Origin: Luzula sylvatica | Lineage: Eukaryota > Streptophyta > Magnoliopsida > Poales > Juncaceae | Length of the DNA: 64,000 nt | Assembly: GCA_946800325.1 (NCBI GenBank) | Contig: OX326959.1 | Span: 9,988,862 to 10,052,861, forward strand | Direction of reading: 5' to 3' | Part shown: one piece after another, positions 47,946 through 60,149 of the stretch | How the letters are laid out: each line of letters starts with the position of its first letter | Numbering within the stretch: the first letter of the stretch is position 1 | The notes under the pieces: generated by a model | Seen by the model: the letters and a program-made list of their open reading frames with translations, nothing else | Databases searched by the model: none | Told to the model about the DNA's origin: nothing | Translations under genes and position numbers: made by a program

Positions 47946-48599
47946 ATTATATTAATAAAATAAGAATAATATTTTCGCCGAAGAAGCACCCAATTCATAT
48001 TCTCTCTACCTACATAATAAAATAATAATATTGTAAAATTTCAAATATACCCATTACAAAAATTAAAATGGAATTCATTAATAGTGCGCGGTGAGACGGT
48101 TATATAATTATGTTTTCACTGTAATATAAAGTACATATTTGTATTATAATATTGATAATATCATCTTAAAATAAAATTATTTGAACTCATTTATATATGA
48201 TTATGTATATATTTAAAATTTCATTTTTTTAATCAAATAATAACACTTATATTAGTGTCATTGTATAATAATATATGAGGCATAACACAATTTTACGAAA
48301 AAAAATAACAACAAATATTATATCATTGTTGTTCACAATATTTCATATAATATCAGATATACAAATTATGAATCATATCATATATTTCATAACAAATCAT
48401 TAATTATATAGTACTGATAATTTTTTATTCGTTCAAAATGCAATGAAACTAAACTTCGAAAGTAATTTAATAAATAATATAAAAAAATAATTTAGCATAA
48501 ACATAAACATAAATTATTTCATATCATATTTTTGTAAGATTATATATTTAAATATAACAATAATATTTCATATTATTAATATTATTAATTGTTCTCCCA

Positions 48600-50595
48600 T
48601 TAAAGAGTGAATTTTTTGAGCTCTCACATTGAGCCACCTCATCTTTGACTTTCTATCATACATATTAATATATATATAATTTCCATATTTATTTTATGAT
48701 TTGATTATATCCATTAATTTATATCATGTTTTACCCATTTAACTATTTAATAATTTATTTTATGATCCTTATCATGTTCTACCTTAATTATATTAATATT
48801 TATATCATGTTTTCATATTTATTTTATTATTTCATATTAATTTTGTGATTAATATTTATATAATTTACATATTTATTTTATGATTTGATTATATCCATTA
48901 ATTTATATCATGTTTTACCCATTTACCCATTTAATAATTTATTTTATGATCTTTATATCATGTTCTACCTTAATTATATTAATATTTATATCATGTTTTC
49001 AAATTTATTTTATGATTTCATATTTATTTTGTGATTTGATATTCATTAATTTATCTCATGCTTTACATTTTATGATTTGATTATATCCATTAATTTATAT
49101 CATGTTTTACCCATTTAACCATTTAACAATTTATTTTATGATCTTTATATCATGTTCTACCTTAATTATATTAATATTTATATCATGTTTTCATATTTAT
49201 TTTATGATTTCATATTTATTTTGTGATTTGATATTCATTAATTTATATCGTGCTTTACGCATTTAATATTTTTTCATATTTATTTTGTGATATTCATTAA
49301 TTTATTTTGTGATTTCATTAATGTATATCATGCTTTACGCATTTAATAATTAATAAGTGAATATTAATTTACACATTTATTAAATGCTTTACGCATTTAA
49401 TAATTTCATATTTTTTTGTGATATTCATTAATTTATTTTATGATATTATATCAAATTACACATTTAATAATTTTCATATTGATTTCATGATATTTTTTTG
49501 TAAACATAACAAATAACAATTAATAAGTGAATACACAATCTTTTATCTAATACAAACAATTACATTAAAAATCCAACATTGAGCCACCTCATCTCTTTGA
49601 CTTTCTATCACACATATTAATATTTATATAATTTCCATATTTATTTTACGATTTGATTATATCCGTCAATTTATATCATATATCCATTAATTTATATCAT
49701 GTTTTATCCATTTAACCATTTAATAATTTATTGTATGATCTTTATATCATGTTCTACCTTAATTATATTAATATTTATATCATGTTTTCATATTTATTGT
49801 ATGATTTCATATTTATTTTGTGATTTGATATTCTTTAATTTATATCATGCTTTACGTATTTGATATTTTTTTCATATTTGTTTTGTGCTATTCATTAATT
49901 TATTTTGTGATTTCATTAACTTATATCACGCTTTACGCATTGAATAATTTTCATATTTTTGTGATATTCATTAATTTATTTTATTATATTATATCAAATT
50001 TCACATTTAATAATTTTCATAATGAATTATGATATTTTTTCTGTAAACATAAAAAATAACAATTAATAAGTGAATCCATAATTTTTTATCTAATACATAC
50101 AATTACATTAAAAATCTCACATTGAACCACCTCATCCCTTTGACTTTCGATCAAACATTATATAATTTCCATATTTATTTTATGATTTGATTATATTCAT
50201 TAATTTATATCAAGTATCCATTAATTTATATCATGTTTTACCCATTTAACCATTTAAGAATTTATTTTATGATCTTTTTATCATGTTATACCTTAATTAT
50301 ATTAATATTTATATCATGTTTTCATATTTATTGTACGATTTCATATTTATTTTGTGATTTGATATTTATTAATTTCTATCATGATTTACCCATTGAATAT
50401 TTTTTTCATATTTGTTTTGTGTTATTCATTAATTTATTTTATGATATGATTTCATACTGATTTTGTGACATATTGGTTTTATGATATTTTTCTGTAAACA
50501 TAACAAATAACAATTAATAAGTGAATACACAATCTTTTATCTAATACAAACAATTACATTAAAAATTCGCAGCGAAGCGCGGACAAATTTCCTAG
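48600..50595 (+). mobile_element. Helitron-like element with about 0.5-kb tandem repeats and a clear 3' end
   Basis: The 3' end has 'TTCGCAGCGAAGCGCGG', able to form a short hairpin, then CTAG at 50592-50595 followed by T. Upstream, a unit starting 'cacattgagccacctcatc..tttgactttc' begins at about 48623, 49577 and 50118, and ends in 'aataacaattaataagtgaatac...acattaaaaa'. Within units, the phrases 'ttatatcatgttttaccca' and 'tatcatgttctaccttaattatatt' recur. The 5' end is not fixed. No coding capacity. Confidence 0.6.
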
Positions 50596-50759
50596 TATAT
50601 ATAATTTTAGGGAAATTGAAGCCCTCACAAGAGGCCACACCATCCCTTTAATGTGGACCACTTGATCTTGATCAAAAGTCTAAAATATTTGGTTTTTTCA
50701 TTTGAACATGGTATATATAAATCAACTAATTCAAAAATTACATGAACCTTGGTCCATCA

Positions 50760-51930
50760 TGTTGGGTTATCTACACCCCATCGAGTCCGCGCAGCGGATA
50801 ATTATTGGCATCGACGGAGTACAAATCTCCGAGATCGCATCTACGATTTGTTTATCAAATTGCCTATAACTAATATAACGTAAATCAAATAAACGTAATA
50901 TTTGTACCTAGCGAAATTGATCGCTTACGAAGGGTTTGTCGTTGCGAAGCCTTCACTTCCGTTCACGTCGCACCTTTTCGTTCGCACCTTTTCGCTCGTA
51001 CCGGTTCGTCCCACGCCCAAACCGGTCGTCTTTCTCCGTTCGTCTTCTCGCCGGTTGATGAATTTAACTCGTTAGTACGCAAACGTATACGTACCTCTAC
51101 TCGTATCCACCGCGAAACGGGAGTCGTCGGATAATCACGAAACTGCCTAGACGCCTCGTAATCACTCTTGCTTAAACTCTTGCCGGAATCAATGGAGAAT
51201 TCCGGCGAACTTTTCTCTCTCTTAATTACTGGATTAATTAGTGGAAATAATGGTTTCTTAGATTGATTTGATTGAGTGAGATTAGGGTCCTATTTATAGA
51301 ATAACTCGTATTCATTCACCAGTAAATAGACACTCTTTAATCAATCAAATGATACATTTATATGCATGAAATGACAAGTTTCTAGAAAATTTGATCAAAA
51401 GACGTGTCTCCTGCAGAATCAGCAGACACACTTTCACTAAACTGGCATTTCGACCGACTTAGGTCCGTAATTAACAGGAACGTTCTGAACTAAACTTCTA
51501 GATTATCTTATCACCTTTCCAACAAATCCGAGTTTATCTAATTTGGATATCCAGTCCGAAAGTTATGCTAGTTTTAGTAAACGTTCGCGTACTTTCGTCG
51601 AACTGCCGCAACCTTTCGTGTATTTCATTAGAATGAACGTCCTACGTTATTCAAATGTTTTTCCACTAAATATGAAAGTTGTAGATAATCCAATTATCTA
51701 ACTTATGAGAGTTGAATCATCCAAATCGGTGTTCGTATGGGAACGTTATGTCCGTTTTAGTAAATATGTTCCAAACAGATTTTTCCTAAAATCTTATCTT
51801 ATCAATCTAATTATGTATATCATATATACATATGTGCATCTAATACACATGTTATATTTCTATGAACTACCATGTTCATATATCCTTATACGTACGATTT
51901 TACCATAGATGTGAAACTGCATTTTCTTCA
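50760..51930. mobile_element. Solo LTR of an LTR retrotransposon
   Basis: It begins TGTTGGGTTATC, ends TTTTCTTCA, and is flanked on both sides by a perfect 5-bp duplication CATCA (50755-50759 and 51931-51935). It is clearly richer in GC than its surroundings. 'cctatttataga' near 51288 could be a TATA box on either strand. No internal domain is present, so it arose by LTR-LTR recombination. Outside the duplication, the target reads as a near-palindrome around CCATCATGG, suggesting insertion into the centre of a fold-back sequence. Confidence 0.85.
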
Positions 51931-51971
51931 CATCATGGACCAAGTTCATTCATATTTTTTTTCAATTAAAT

Positions 51972-52571
51972 ATGAACATTTTTCAAAAAACTCCTTAAAT
52001 TATTGGATATTATAAAAATCCCTTAAATTTACATATGTAGTAATTGAAAAAAAAATTATTTTCTATTAATTTTAAAAAAATCATAACTTTTTTGAAGCAT
52101 ATAATAATTAAAAAAAATTATTAAATGTTATATTTATATACTTTTAATATTTCATACATTACAATAATTTGACTTCTATATTTTTTTCCTGAAAAATTAA
52201 CACAAAATAATAAGAAGAACACAATACTAAAAGAACACGTTGCAAATATTTAAAAAATAGAAAATCATAAAACTATTACAAAAATAAAAGGACAACGAAA
52301 AAAAAACTTAATGTTTAAATAGATATTCTTTTGCAATATATTTTCAGTGTGTTTATTTATTATTCATTATTTTAGTATTATTGTTTATGAATTTTCTTTA
52401 AATTAATAATAAATAACAAAAAAGAAAGATTAATCATTACATATGAAGAATGAATGTATTTAGTAAATTTTTTTTAATATCATCCATAAGGAGGTATTTG
52501 GAAACAAAAGTTTGGTAGAAGGGTTTTTTTAAGTTTATAAAAACATACATATTTTTTACAATATCCAAAAA
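51972..52571. mobile_element. Long-inverted-repeat element E3, degenerate
   Basis: Left arm 'caaaaaactccttaaattattggatatt'. Right arm is the inverse of '..ggtatttggaaacaaaagtttggtagaagggttttttt..aatatccaaaa'. It shares landmarks with E1. The ends are decayed and no target duplication was fixed. Confidence 0.5.
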
Positions 52572-54469
52572 AAATTATGGTGTTAAAAATACACCAAAAC
52601 ATGAATGTGTGAACAATCATGAAATAAAATATAGAATTCAATAACATATTAGGAAAAATTGAATCATAACAAACTCGAAGACACCCTGCAATTGAACTGG
52701 GAAAAAACTAGTGTATTTATAAGTTTAAGAAGTTATATGATCAACTTATAAGTTTAAAATAACAATAACTTTGTAAGATTTCATGTCATTAATTATAATT
52801 TTATAAGCAAAAAAAATAATTGTTTATAAGTGTATGATAAACTATTTTTTTTAATATTAAATTTGTTTGATTAAATACACAAATATAATCAACTTAATAT
52901 TATATGGGTTTTTTATATTTATATATTTTTAAAACAAATAATAATAATAATACTTAAAACTCTACTATTGTAAATAAAATATTTAAAATTGTATTATGTA
53001 ACACATGTATTTTTAATACATTGTATTTTCTTGTATAATATTTTTACAAATTCAAATTATGAAAAACACTAATGTGGATGTCTAAATAAAGAAAAAATAA
53101 TACAAATATATTTGATGGATTTTTAAAATTGATTTTCTAAAAATAATACTAATATATATCGTATGTTTTATAATATTATATATTAATTACTAAGTCATTA
53201 GTATTTCATTTATAAGTATTTAATCTTCCATTATATTAACATTTGATAATACAATCTCGTGTGAAATACTAAACAATTGAATACAATTTGTCTTACATGA
53301 ACCTAGCTAATAATGCTAATCCACGTTATTAATGTAAAATGATGTGAATTTCTAAAAATGTTTAAAACATAATGTAAAATAATAGACAACTACATGTTTA
53401 AAAAATATTATGATCATAAAAATTCAATAATTAAATCAATGATTTAAAAATTGCCACATATTATTATTCAAAAGCTAAAATGATTGAACTGACGTGACAC
53501 AAAAAAATTACATACCATTGAGTCCGAAATAAGAATATGGATCACTTATATTATTTGTAATAGATCATCCATATTTAATTGCATTATATTTATGAGAAAT
53601 CCTTGGATGGTTCTGAATTGTAGAAGCATGCTAATTAAACTTGAGAGAAATATATAATATCAAGGGAAATTTTACTTAGCCTCACAACTAATGTTTTCTA
53701 TTCTTGTTGTGGATTCCGAAGAAGATTAATCTGATTAATTAGCAACATAATTAACACACAAAAACGAATTAGTTATTAATTTTAACGTACCAATAAAAAT
53801 ACATATTAATTAATTATTAATTCATTTTTACACACAACCATCGTATTAATTTGATATTAATTAAGTTATTAATTAATCACTAATTATGAATAACATTATG
53901 AATATCATGATGTTATGTGACACCAATTTGGATAAAAATCATGAATTGTTGGGGTATAGTATATGATTTATAGTATTAAACTGCACGTGTTATATGAATT
54001 AAAATAATCCGTCAGTTTATGATATAATCGTTTTAGAATATTTTTTTGAAGATAGCTATATGTATATGTTAATGACCAAAGTTTATGTATATATATATTT
54101 GTACCATAACTGTATTTATTCAAAAAAATTGATAATTTTGGGATTAAATTATTACTACATAGGTCGATGATTTAAGTTTACGGAATCATTTTTTGAAGTT
54201 TGAATTTCAAAATTGAAAACTTGAATGGTTGGATGTGCTTTAGAATTGGACGGAGGATAATTTACAGTAATTTTTAATAGAAAAATGCTCAATTTCAAAA
54301 CTTACCTTTTGTTGAGTTTTTTTTCCTAAGAACTATTATAAAAATGTCACAATACCATCATTACTAATAATTGCGATAAATAAAATGTAATAAATTAAAA
54401 ATATTAGCTATAGTAAACTAAATAGAATAGATGATTAGAGTATTTTATGAAAATAAAAATATTTAGGAA
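52572..54469. other. AT-rich intergenic DNA
   Basis: No gene is seen. About 53553-53610 resumes the dispersed block of 30220-30270. 53690-53900 is rich in 'attaatta' phrases. Confidence 0.4.
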
Positions 54470-55365
54470 AAATAAAAATAAAAACCCTAATTTTTTCGAT
54501 ATTTAAAAAAAATCCCTATTCGGATACTTCAAAAAATTCCTCTAACTAACTTTTATTTTCAAATAGACTTTATAGCGGTTAAAACTAATTTTGGATGGTG
54601 TTAATTATTTTTGGACCGTAATACCCTTCTATTTTCATATTTAGTAATTAAAAATGTTTTTTATTAATTTAAAAAAAAATCCCTATATAATAATTATATA
54701 GTATATTTATATAATTTCGATATTTTATTCATTATTATATTTTTTTACTTCTTCTATATTTTTTCAAGCAAAACTAACATAAAAGAATAATAAAATAAAC
54801 AAGAAATATTAAAAGAAAATCTCCGAACACCCCTAATCTTAGTGAAGTTTTTTTCTTTCTATGGTATGTCTCTCGTTCGAGTGAAGTTTCGCTTACTATT
54901 GTCCATTCTTGCTCAATCAAGTCTGTTAATGCCACTATTTTTTCTCAATTTATTTAGTGTATAAACTCTGTAACTCTAATATATTTTTGTACCGTAATAC
55001 CCTTCTATTTTCATATTTAGTAATTAAAAACGTTTTTTTGTTAATTTTAAAGAATTCCCGAAATAATAATTACATATTGTATTTATAGAATTTCGATATT
55101 TCATTCATTATTACATTTTTTATTTCTTCTATATTTTTTTCATGAAGAACTAACATAGAATAATAATAAAATAAACAAGAAATATTAAAAGAACATCTTT
55201 GAACACCCCTAATCTTAGTGAAGTTTTTTTCTTTCTATGGTATGTCTCTCATTCGAGTGAAGTTTTGCTTACTATTGTCCATTCTTGCTCAATCAAGTCC
55301 ATTAATGCCACTATTTTTTTCTCGATTTGTTTAATGTATAAACTCTGTAACTCTAATATATTAAT
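54470..55365. mobile_element. Long-inverted-repeat family member E4, left arm only, tandemly duplicated
   Basis: The left arm has the family order: 'aaaaccctaatttttt', 'aatccctattcgg', 'aacttttattttcaaata', 'tggatggtgttaatt' and 'taatacccttctattttcatatttagtaatt'. From that last phrase a unit of about 370 bp (54614-54983) is repeated at 54984-55355, including 'gaacacccctaatcttagtgaag' and 'gtccattcttgctcaatcaag'. No right arm is present, so it is truncated. Confidence 0.6.
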
Positions 55366-55543
55366 ATATTGGATTCTGCAACTACAAAACATTTATATTT
55401 CTTTATAATTTTAAATTATTGGATTCTACAATTTTTTATTTATTAATTTTTTTTAACGTGACAACTTTCTGATTCTTACAAAACAAAAACATTTAAGAAA
55501 AAATATTAAAAAAAACTGTCCACGATATTTGTTATTATTATTA

Positions 55544-58039
55544 GTGAAATTTTTAAAAGGAAAAAACTGAACAGTACCCAGGTTTCGAAAGTTTATTCAG
55601 AAAAAAACAAGTTGTGAAAAAAATATTAGATGTAACATTTTCGGACTCTCAGACCCACAAATGATGAACTTTCGGACTCTTAGAGTCCGAAATATTTGGC
55701 TTCCATTTCCTCCATCTTAGGACATCTAAATTTAATTAAAGCCAAAAAAGTACAGTAATCAGTAATCGAATTGAGCTCGGTGTAATTAAGGCAATGGAAG
55801 GGTGCAATGATTGGTGAAAAAACCCGGACTCTGAGAGTCCGGAATAGTGCATGGAAGGGGGCAATGGAAGGGTGCAATGAATGGTGTTTATACACATACA
55901 TACACAACACATACATTTGGGAGTGATCAATTGTATAATTGGTTAAGCAAAAATTCGGACTCTCGAGTCCGAAATTTTTGTTCTCCAAATTGTATATATT
56001 GGGTACACCCAAATTGTACCCAATAATACACGCAATTAATATATTTTTTTAATAAAATTAATTATATATTTTAAAAAAATATTTATTAAAAAAATATTTA
56101 CTAAAAAAAATTATTCATCATGACAATAAATATTTTTGTAATAAATAATTTTTAATGAATAATATTAAAATTATGTTAAATATATCTTGATTAAAATCAA
56201 CTGAACGATACGAAAACCGAACGAATCAAATGAGATAAAATCAACTGAACGATACGAAAACCGAACGGACAATCCAACGACTCGAAAACGTAATAACAAT
56301 TTATTCAAATATATCTTGATTTTTTTATTATTCATTAAAAAATATTTCAATATATAATTAATTTTATTAAAAAAATATTAATTCTGTGTATTATTGGGTA
56401 CAATTTGGGTGTACCCAATATATACAAATATTTGTTCTCCCAAATTGTATATATTGGGTACACCCAAATTGTACCCAATAATACACACAATTAATATTTT
56501 TTTAATAAAAATAATTATATATTTAAAAAAATTATTTATCAAAAAAATTATTCATCATGACAATAAATATTTTTGTAATAAATAATTTTTAATGAATAAT
56601 ATTAAAATTATGTTAAATATATCTTGATTAAAATCGACTGAACGATACGAAAACCGAATGAATCAAATGAGATAAAATCAACTGAACGATACGAAAACCG
56701 AACGGACAATCCAACGACTCAAAAACGTAATAACAATTTATTAAAATATATCTTGATTTTTTTATTATTCATTGAAAATTATTTAAATATATAATTAATT
56801 TTATTAAAAAAATATTAATTATGTGTATTATTGGGTACAACTTGGGTGTACCCAATATATAGAATTTGCTATCAACAAAAATTCGGACTCTCAGAGTCCG
56901 AAATTTTTGTTCACCCAAATTGTATATATTGGATACACACAAATTGTACCCAATAATACACACAATTAATATTATTTTATTAAAATTAATTATATATTTT
57001 AAAAAATTATTTATTAAAAATTAATGACAATTAATATTTTTGTAATAAATAATATTTAATGAATAATATTAAACTTATGTTAAATATATCTTGATTAAAA
57101 TCAACTGAACGATACGAAAACCGAACGAATCAAATGAGATAAAATCAACTGAACGATACGAAAACCGAACAGACAATCCAACGACTCGAAAACGTAATAA
57201 CAATTTATTAAACTATATCTTGATTTTTTTATTATTCATTAAAAAAAATTTAGATATATATTTATTTTTATTAAAAAAATATTAATTGTGTGTATTATTG
57301 GGTACAATTAGGGTTACCCAATATATACAATTTGGTGTCAACAAAAATTCGTACTCTTAGAGTCCGAAATATTTGTTCTCCCAAATTGTATATATTGGGT
57401 ACACCCAAATTGTACCCAAAAATACACACAATTAATATTTTTTTAATAAAATTAATTATATATTTTAAAAAATTATTTATTAAAAAATTATTTTAAAAAA
57501 AAATTATTCATCAAATGACAATTAATATTTTGTAATAAATAATTTTTAATGAATAATATTAAAATTATTTTAAATATATCTTGATTAAAATCAACCGAAC
57601 GATACGAAAACCGAACGAATCAAATGAGATAAAATCAACTGAACGATAAGAAAACCGAACGGACAATCCAACGACTCGAAAACGTAATAACAATTTATTA
57701 AAATATATCTTGATTTTTTTATTATTCATTAAAACTTATTTAAATATATAATTAATTTTATTTAAAAAAATATTAATTGTGTGCATTATTGGATACAATC
57801 TGGGTGTATCCAATATATACAATTTGGGAGATCAAAAATTTCGGACTCTGAGAGTCCGAATTTTTGCTTAACCAATTATACAGCCATTAATCACCATTAA
57901 TCACTCCCAAATGCATGCAAATATTTCGGACTCTGAGAGTCCGATAGTGTTACATTTCATATTTTATTCAAAACTGGTTTTTTCTGAATAAACTTTCAAA
58001 ACTTGTGTACTGTTCACTTTTTTCCTTTTTAAAACTCCC
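55544..58039. mobile_element. Inverted-repeat element with palindrome-bearing tandem units
   Basis: The arms match for about 100 bp. The left includes 'AAAAGGAAAAAACTGAACAG' then 'GAAAGTTTATTCAGAAAAAA', and the right arm is the inverse of the same. A palindrome TCGGACTCTCAGAGTCCGA (central base varies) occurs near 55671, 55824, 55954, 56882, 57348, 57840 and 57925, with a half copy at 55641. Between 56033 and about 57870 lie four tandem units (starts 56033, 56488, 56963, 57429). Each has a doubled 'aactgaacgatacgaaaacc' and the palindrome ATTGGGTACA..TGTACCCAAT. No transposase and no clear target duplication. The class is uncertain: MULE-like or fold-back. Confidence 0.7.
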
Positions 58040-58049
58040 TAATATTTTC

Positions 58050-59010
58050 CAATGTTGTAAAAAAAACCCTCACTTATGAGGAACTCCAAAAATCCCCCTA
58101 AAAACAAACTTTTTTTTTTCAAATCCCTATACATGTTAAAGTTAACTCTTTTTGGTATAATTTTTTTTGAACCAAAATACCACTCTAGTTTTGTAAAAAT
58201 ATAATTTTGCTAAATATTATATAGTATTAAAAATTCATAAATATTTCATAATTAATTAATTATATATTAACTTTCATATTTATATATCAGTTTATATATT
58301 TGCTAAACATACATCGTTTGACATATAATTTTTTTTAACTAATAACTAATAATAAAAATATAAATAATAACAAATTAATTTTCTTTTATATGAATGATAT
58401 ATTAGATAATATATTTAGAATGAGATTTTTTGCAGATACATGCACTTGTTCTGGGGTGAATTGTTTTGTCGTATTTAAGCACTTTCGCCAAACTGCCAGA
58501 CGAAACTAAAAAAATTCGCTGGACTGCTTGGCGAAAGTGCTAGCTCTGCAAATTCGAACATACTAGACTAGTGCTAGTTTTTTTAATGAAATTTTTTGGA
58601 GGCTATATATCAAAAAATCTCTATATGAAAAGTGAATGTACACTAAATAAGTTGCTAAATTTATTTTTTGCGATATTTTCTAGGTGCTGAAATGTTTTAA
58701 ATCGCTGTTTATTTATTATCACTCGATGTTAGTTTTTAAATATTTATATATGATAAATAAGATACTAAAATCAAATGAAAATAGTACAAACAATCAAATG
58801 AATATTGTGGATTTTTAAATAATAAAAAATAGCAAATTTTTTTTAATAAAGTTTTTATTACAAAAATGGAGGAGTATTTTGTTCCAAATTATTTTAACAC
58901 CAAACAAAATTAACTTTGACATCTCTATGGAATATTTGAAAAGAAAAATTTGCTTTTAGAAAGTTTTTTGGAGTATTCTCAAAAGTGAGGGACTTTTTAC
59001 AATATAGTTA
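58050..59010. mobile_element. Long-inverted-repeat element E5
   Basis: Left arm 'ttgtaaaaaaaaccctcact..tgaggaactccaaaaatcccc', right arm its inverse ('..ggagtattctcaaaagtgagggactttttacaat'). Inner landmarks 'aaagttaactc' and 'accaaaataccactcta' match the family of E1 and E2. The core is AT-rich and empty. Confidence 0.65.
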
Positions 59011-60149
59011 GTTTTTTTTTAATTTCCCATTATTAAGTCGATAAATTAGTTTTATGTTCCTGAATTAAAAAAAAAACCAGGTCTAGGAATGTTCGATTTG
59101 AACATTTCGATATAGAGATGAATGTCCGAGTGAGTAGAAAAATAGTACAATTTCTGAAATATGGATAAGGTATAATAGTACAATTTCTGAAATAATTTAA
59201 CAATAACAAATGTTTTCATTTATGGAAAGAAAAATAAAAACAATAAGAAATTAAATGAAATATTATCATTAGTATCTTGATTTGATTTGAACAAATCAAC
59301 ATAAAATATATGTTCATAAAACTAATTATTTATTGACGTGTATTTATTATTTGTATCTAATCTTTCGATCTACTTATGTTTATTAATATAGATTTGTTTC
59401 TAAAAAATTCTCATTTAAATATAAAAAAAAAAACTATGTTATATGTTGCAAAGTAAACAAAAAAACGTAAAATATACATCTTTACATAATGAAAAATTTA
59501 TAACTTATTAACGACAAATTTTAAAAACTCACGACAAAATTCATTAAGTATTATGTTAAATTGCAAATAACTTTCTATGGTTTGAAATATCCCATCCGTT
59601 TATGATATAATCATTTTAATTTATTTTTATTGAAATATGAATATATGTCTATATCAATGATCAAATTTTTATGTACACGAAACCGCATATTTATAGCAAA
59701 AATGTATTTAAAATTTTATTATATATGGAAAAGGAGAGTAAAAATAAAATTTCTAACCGACCTAACAATTTTTTGCATACACGCGGTCTTCCATCTCAAG
59801 ACAACCGAACAAGAAGTGCAATTCACAGAGCAAAATTTCATAATCACATTACAAAACTACCATTTTATTATTTTGTTCCCAAATATTAAGTTTTTCTGTC
59901 CCGATAACAATTTATTCTGTGAATATCACCGCCATACCTTTATACCAACCGAACCACAATGGGCGGCACATAAAAAGGGAAAAAAGAAAAAAGAGGAAAG
60001 AAGCTAAAATAAGGAAGGAAAGAAAACCCTTCCTCTTCTTCTTACCAGAAAGGAAAGCATAGAGACATTCCTCTTCCAGGTCGGCCGCTCTCTCATCGCC
60101 TAACCTATAATTGGAGGCGGAACAGGAGGCGATCTGTTGATTGATCGAG
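59011..60149 (+). promoter_or_regulatory. Upstream region and 5' UTR of the ARIADNE gene
   Basis: No other gene is seen. The final 150 bp are less AT-rich and contain purine-rich (aaaaagggaaaaaagaaaaaagaggaaag) and CT-rich leader-like sequence before the ATG at 60150. A transcription start cannot be fixed by eye. Confidence 0.35.
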
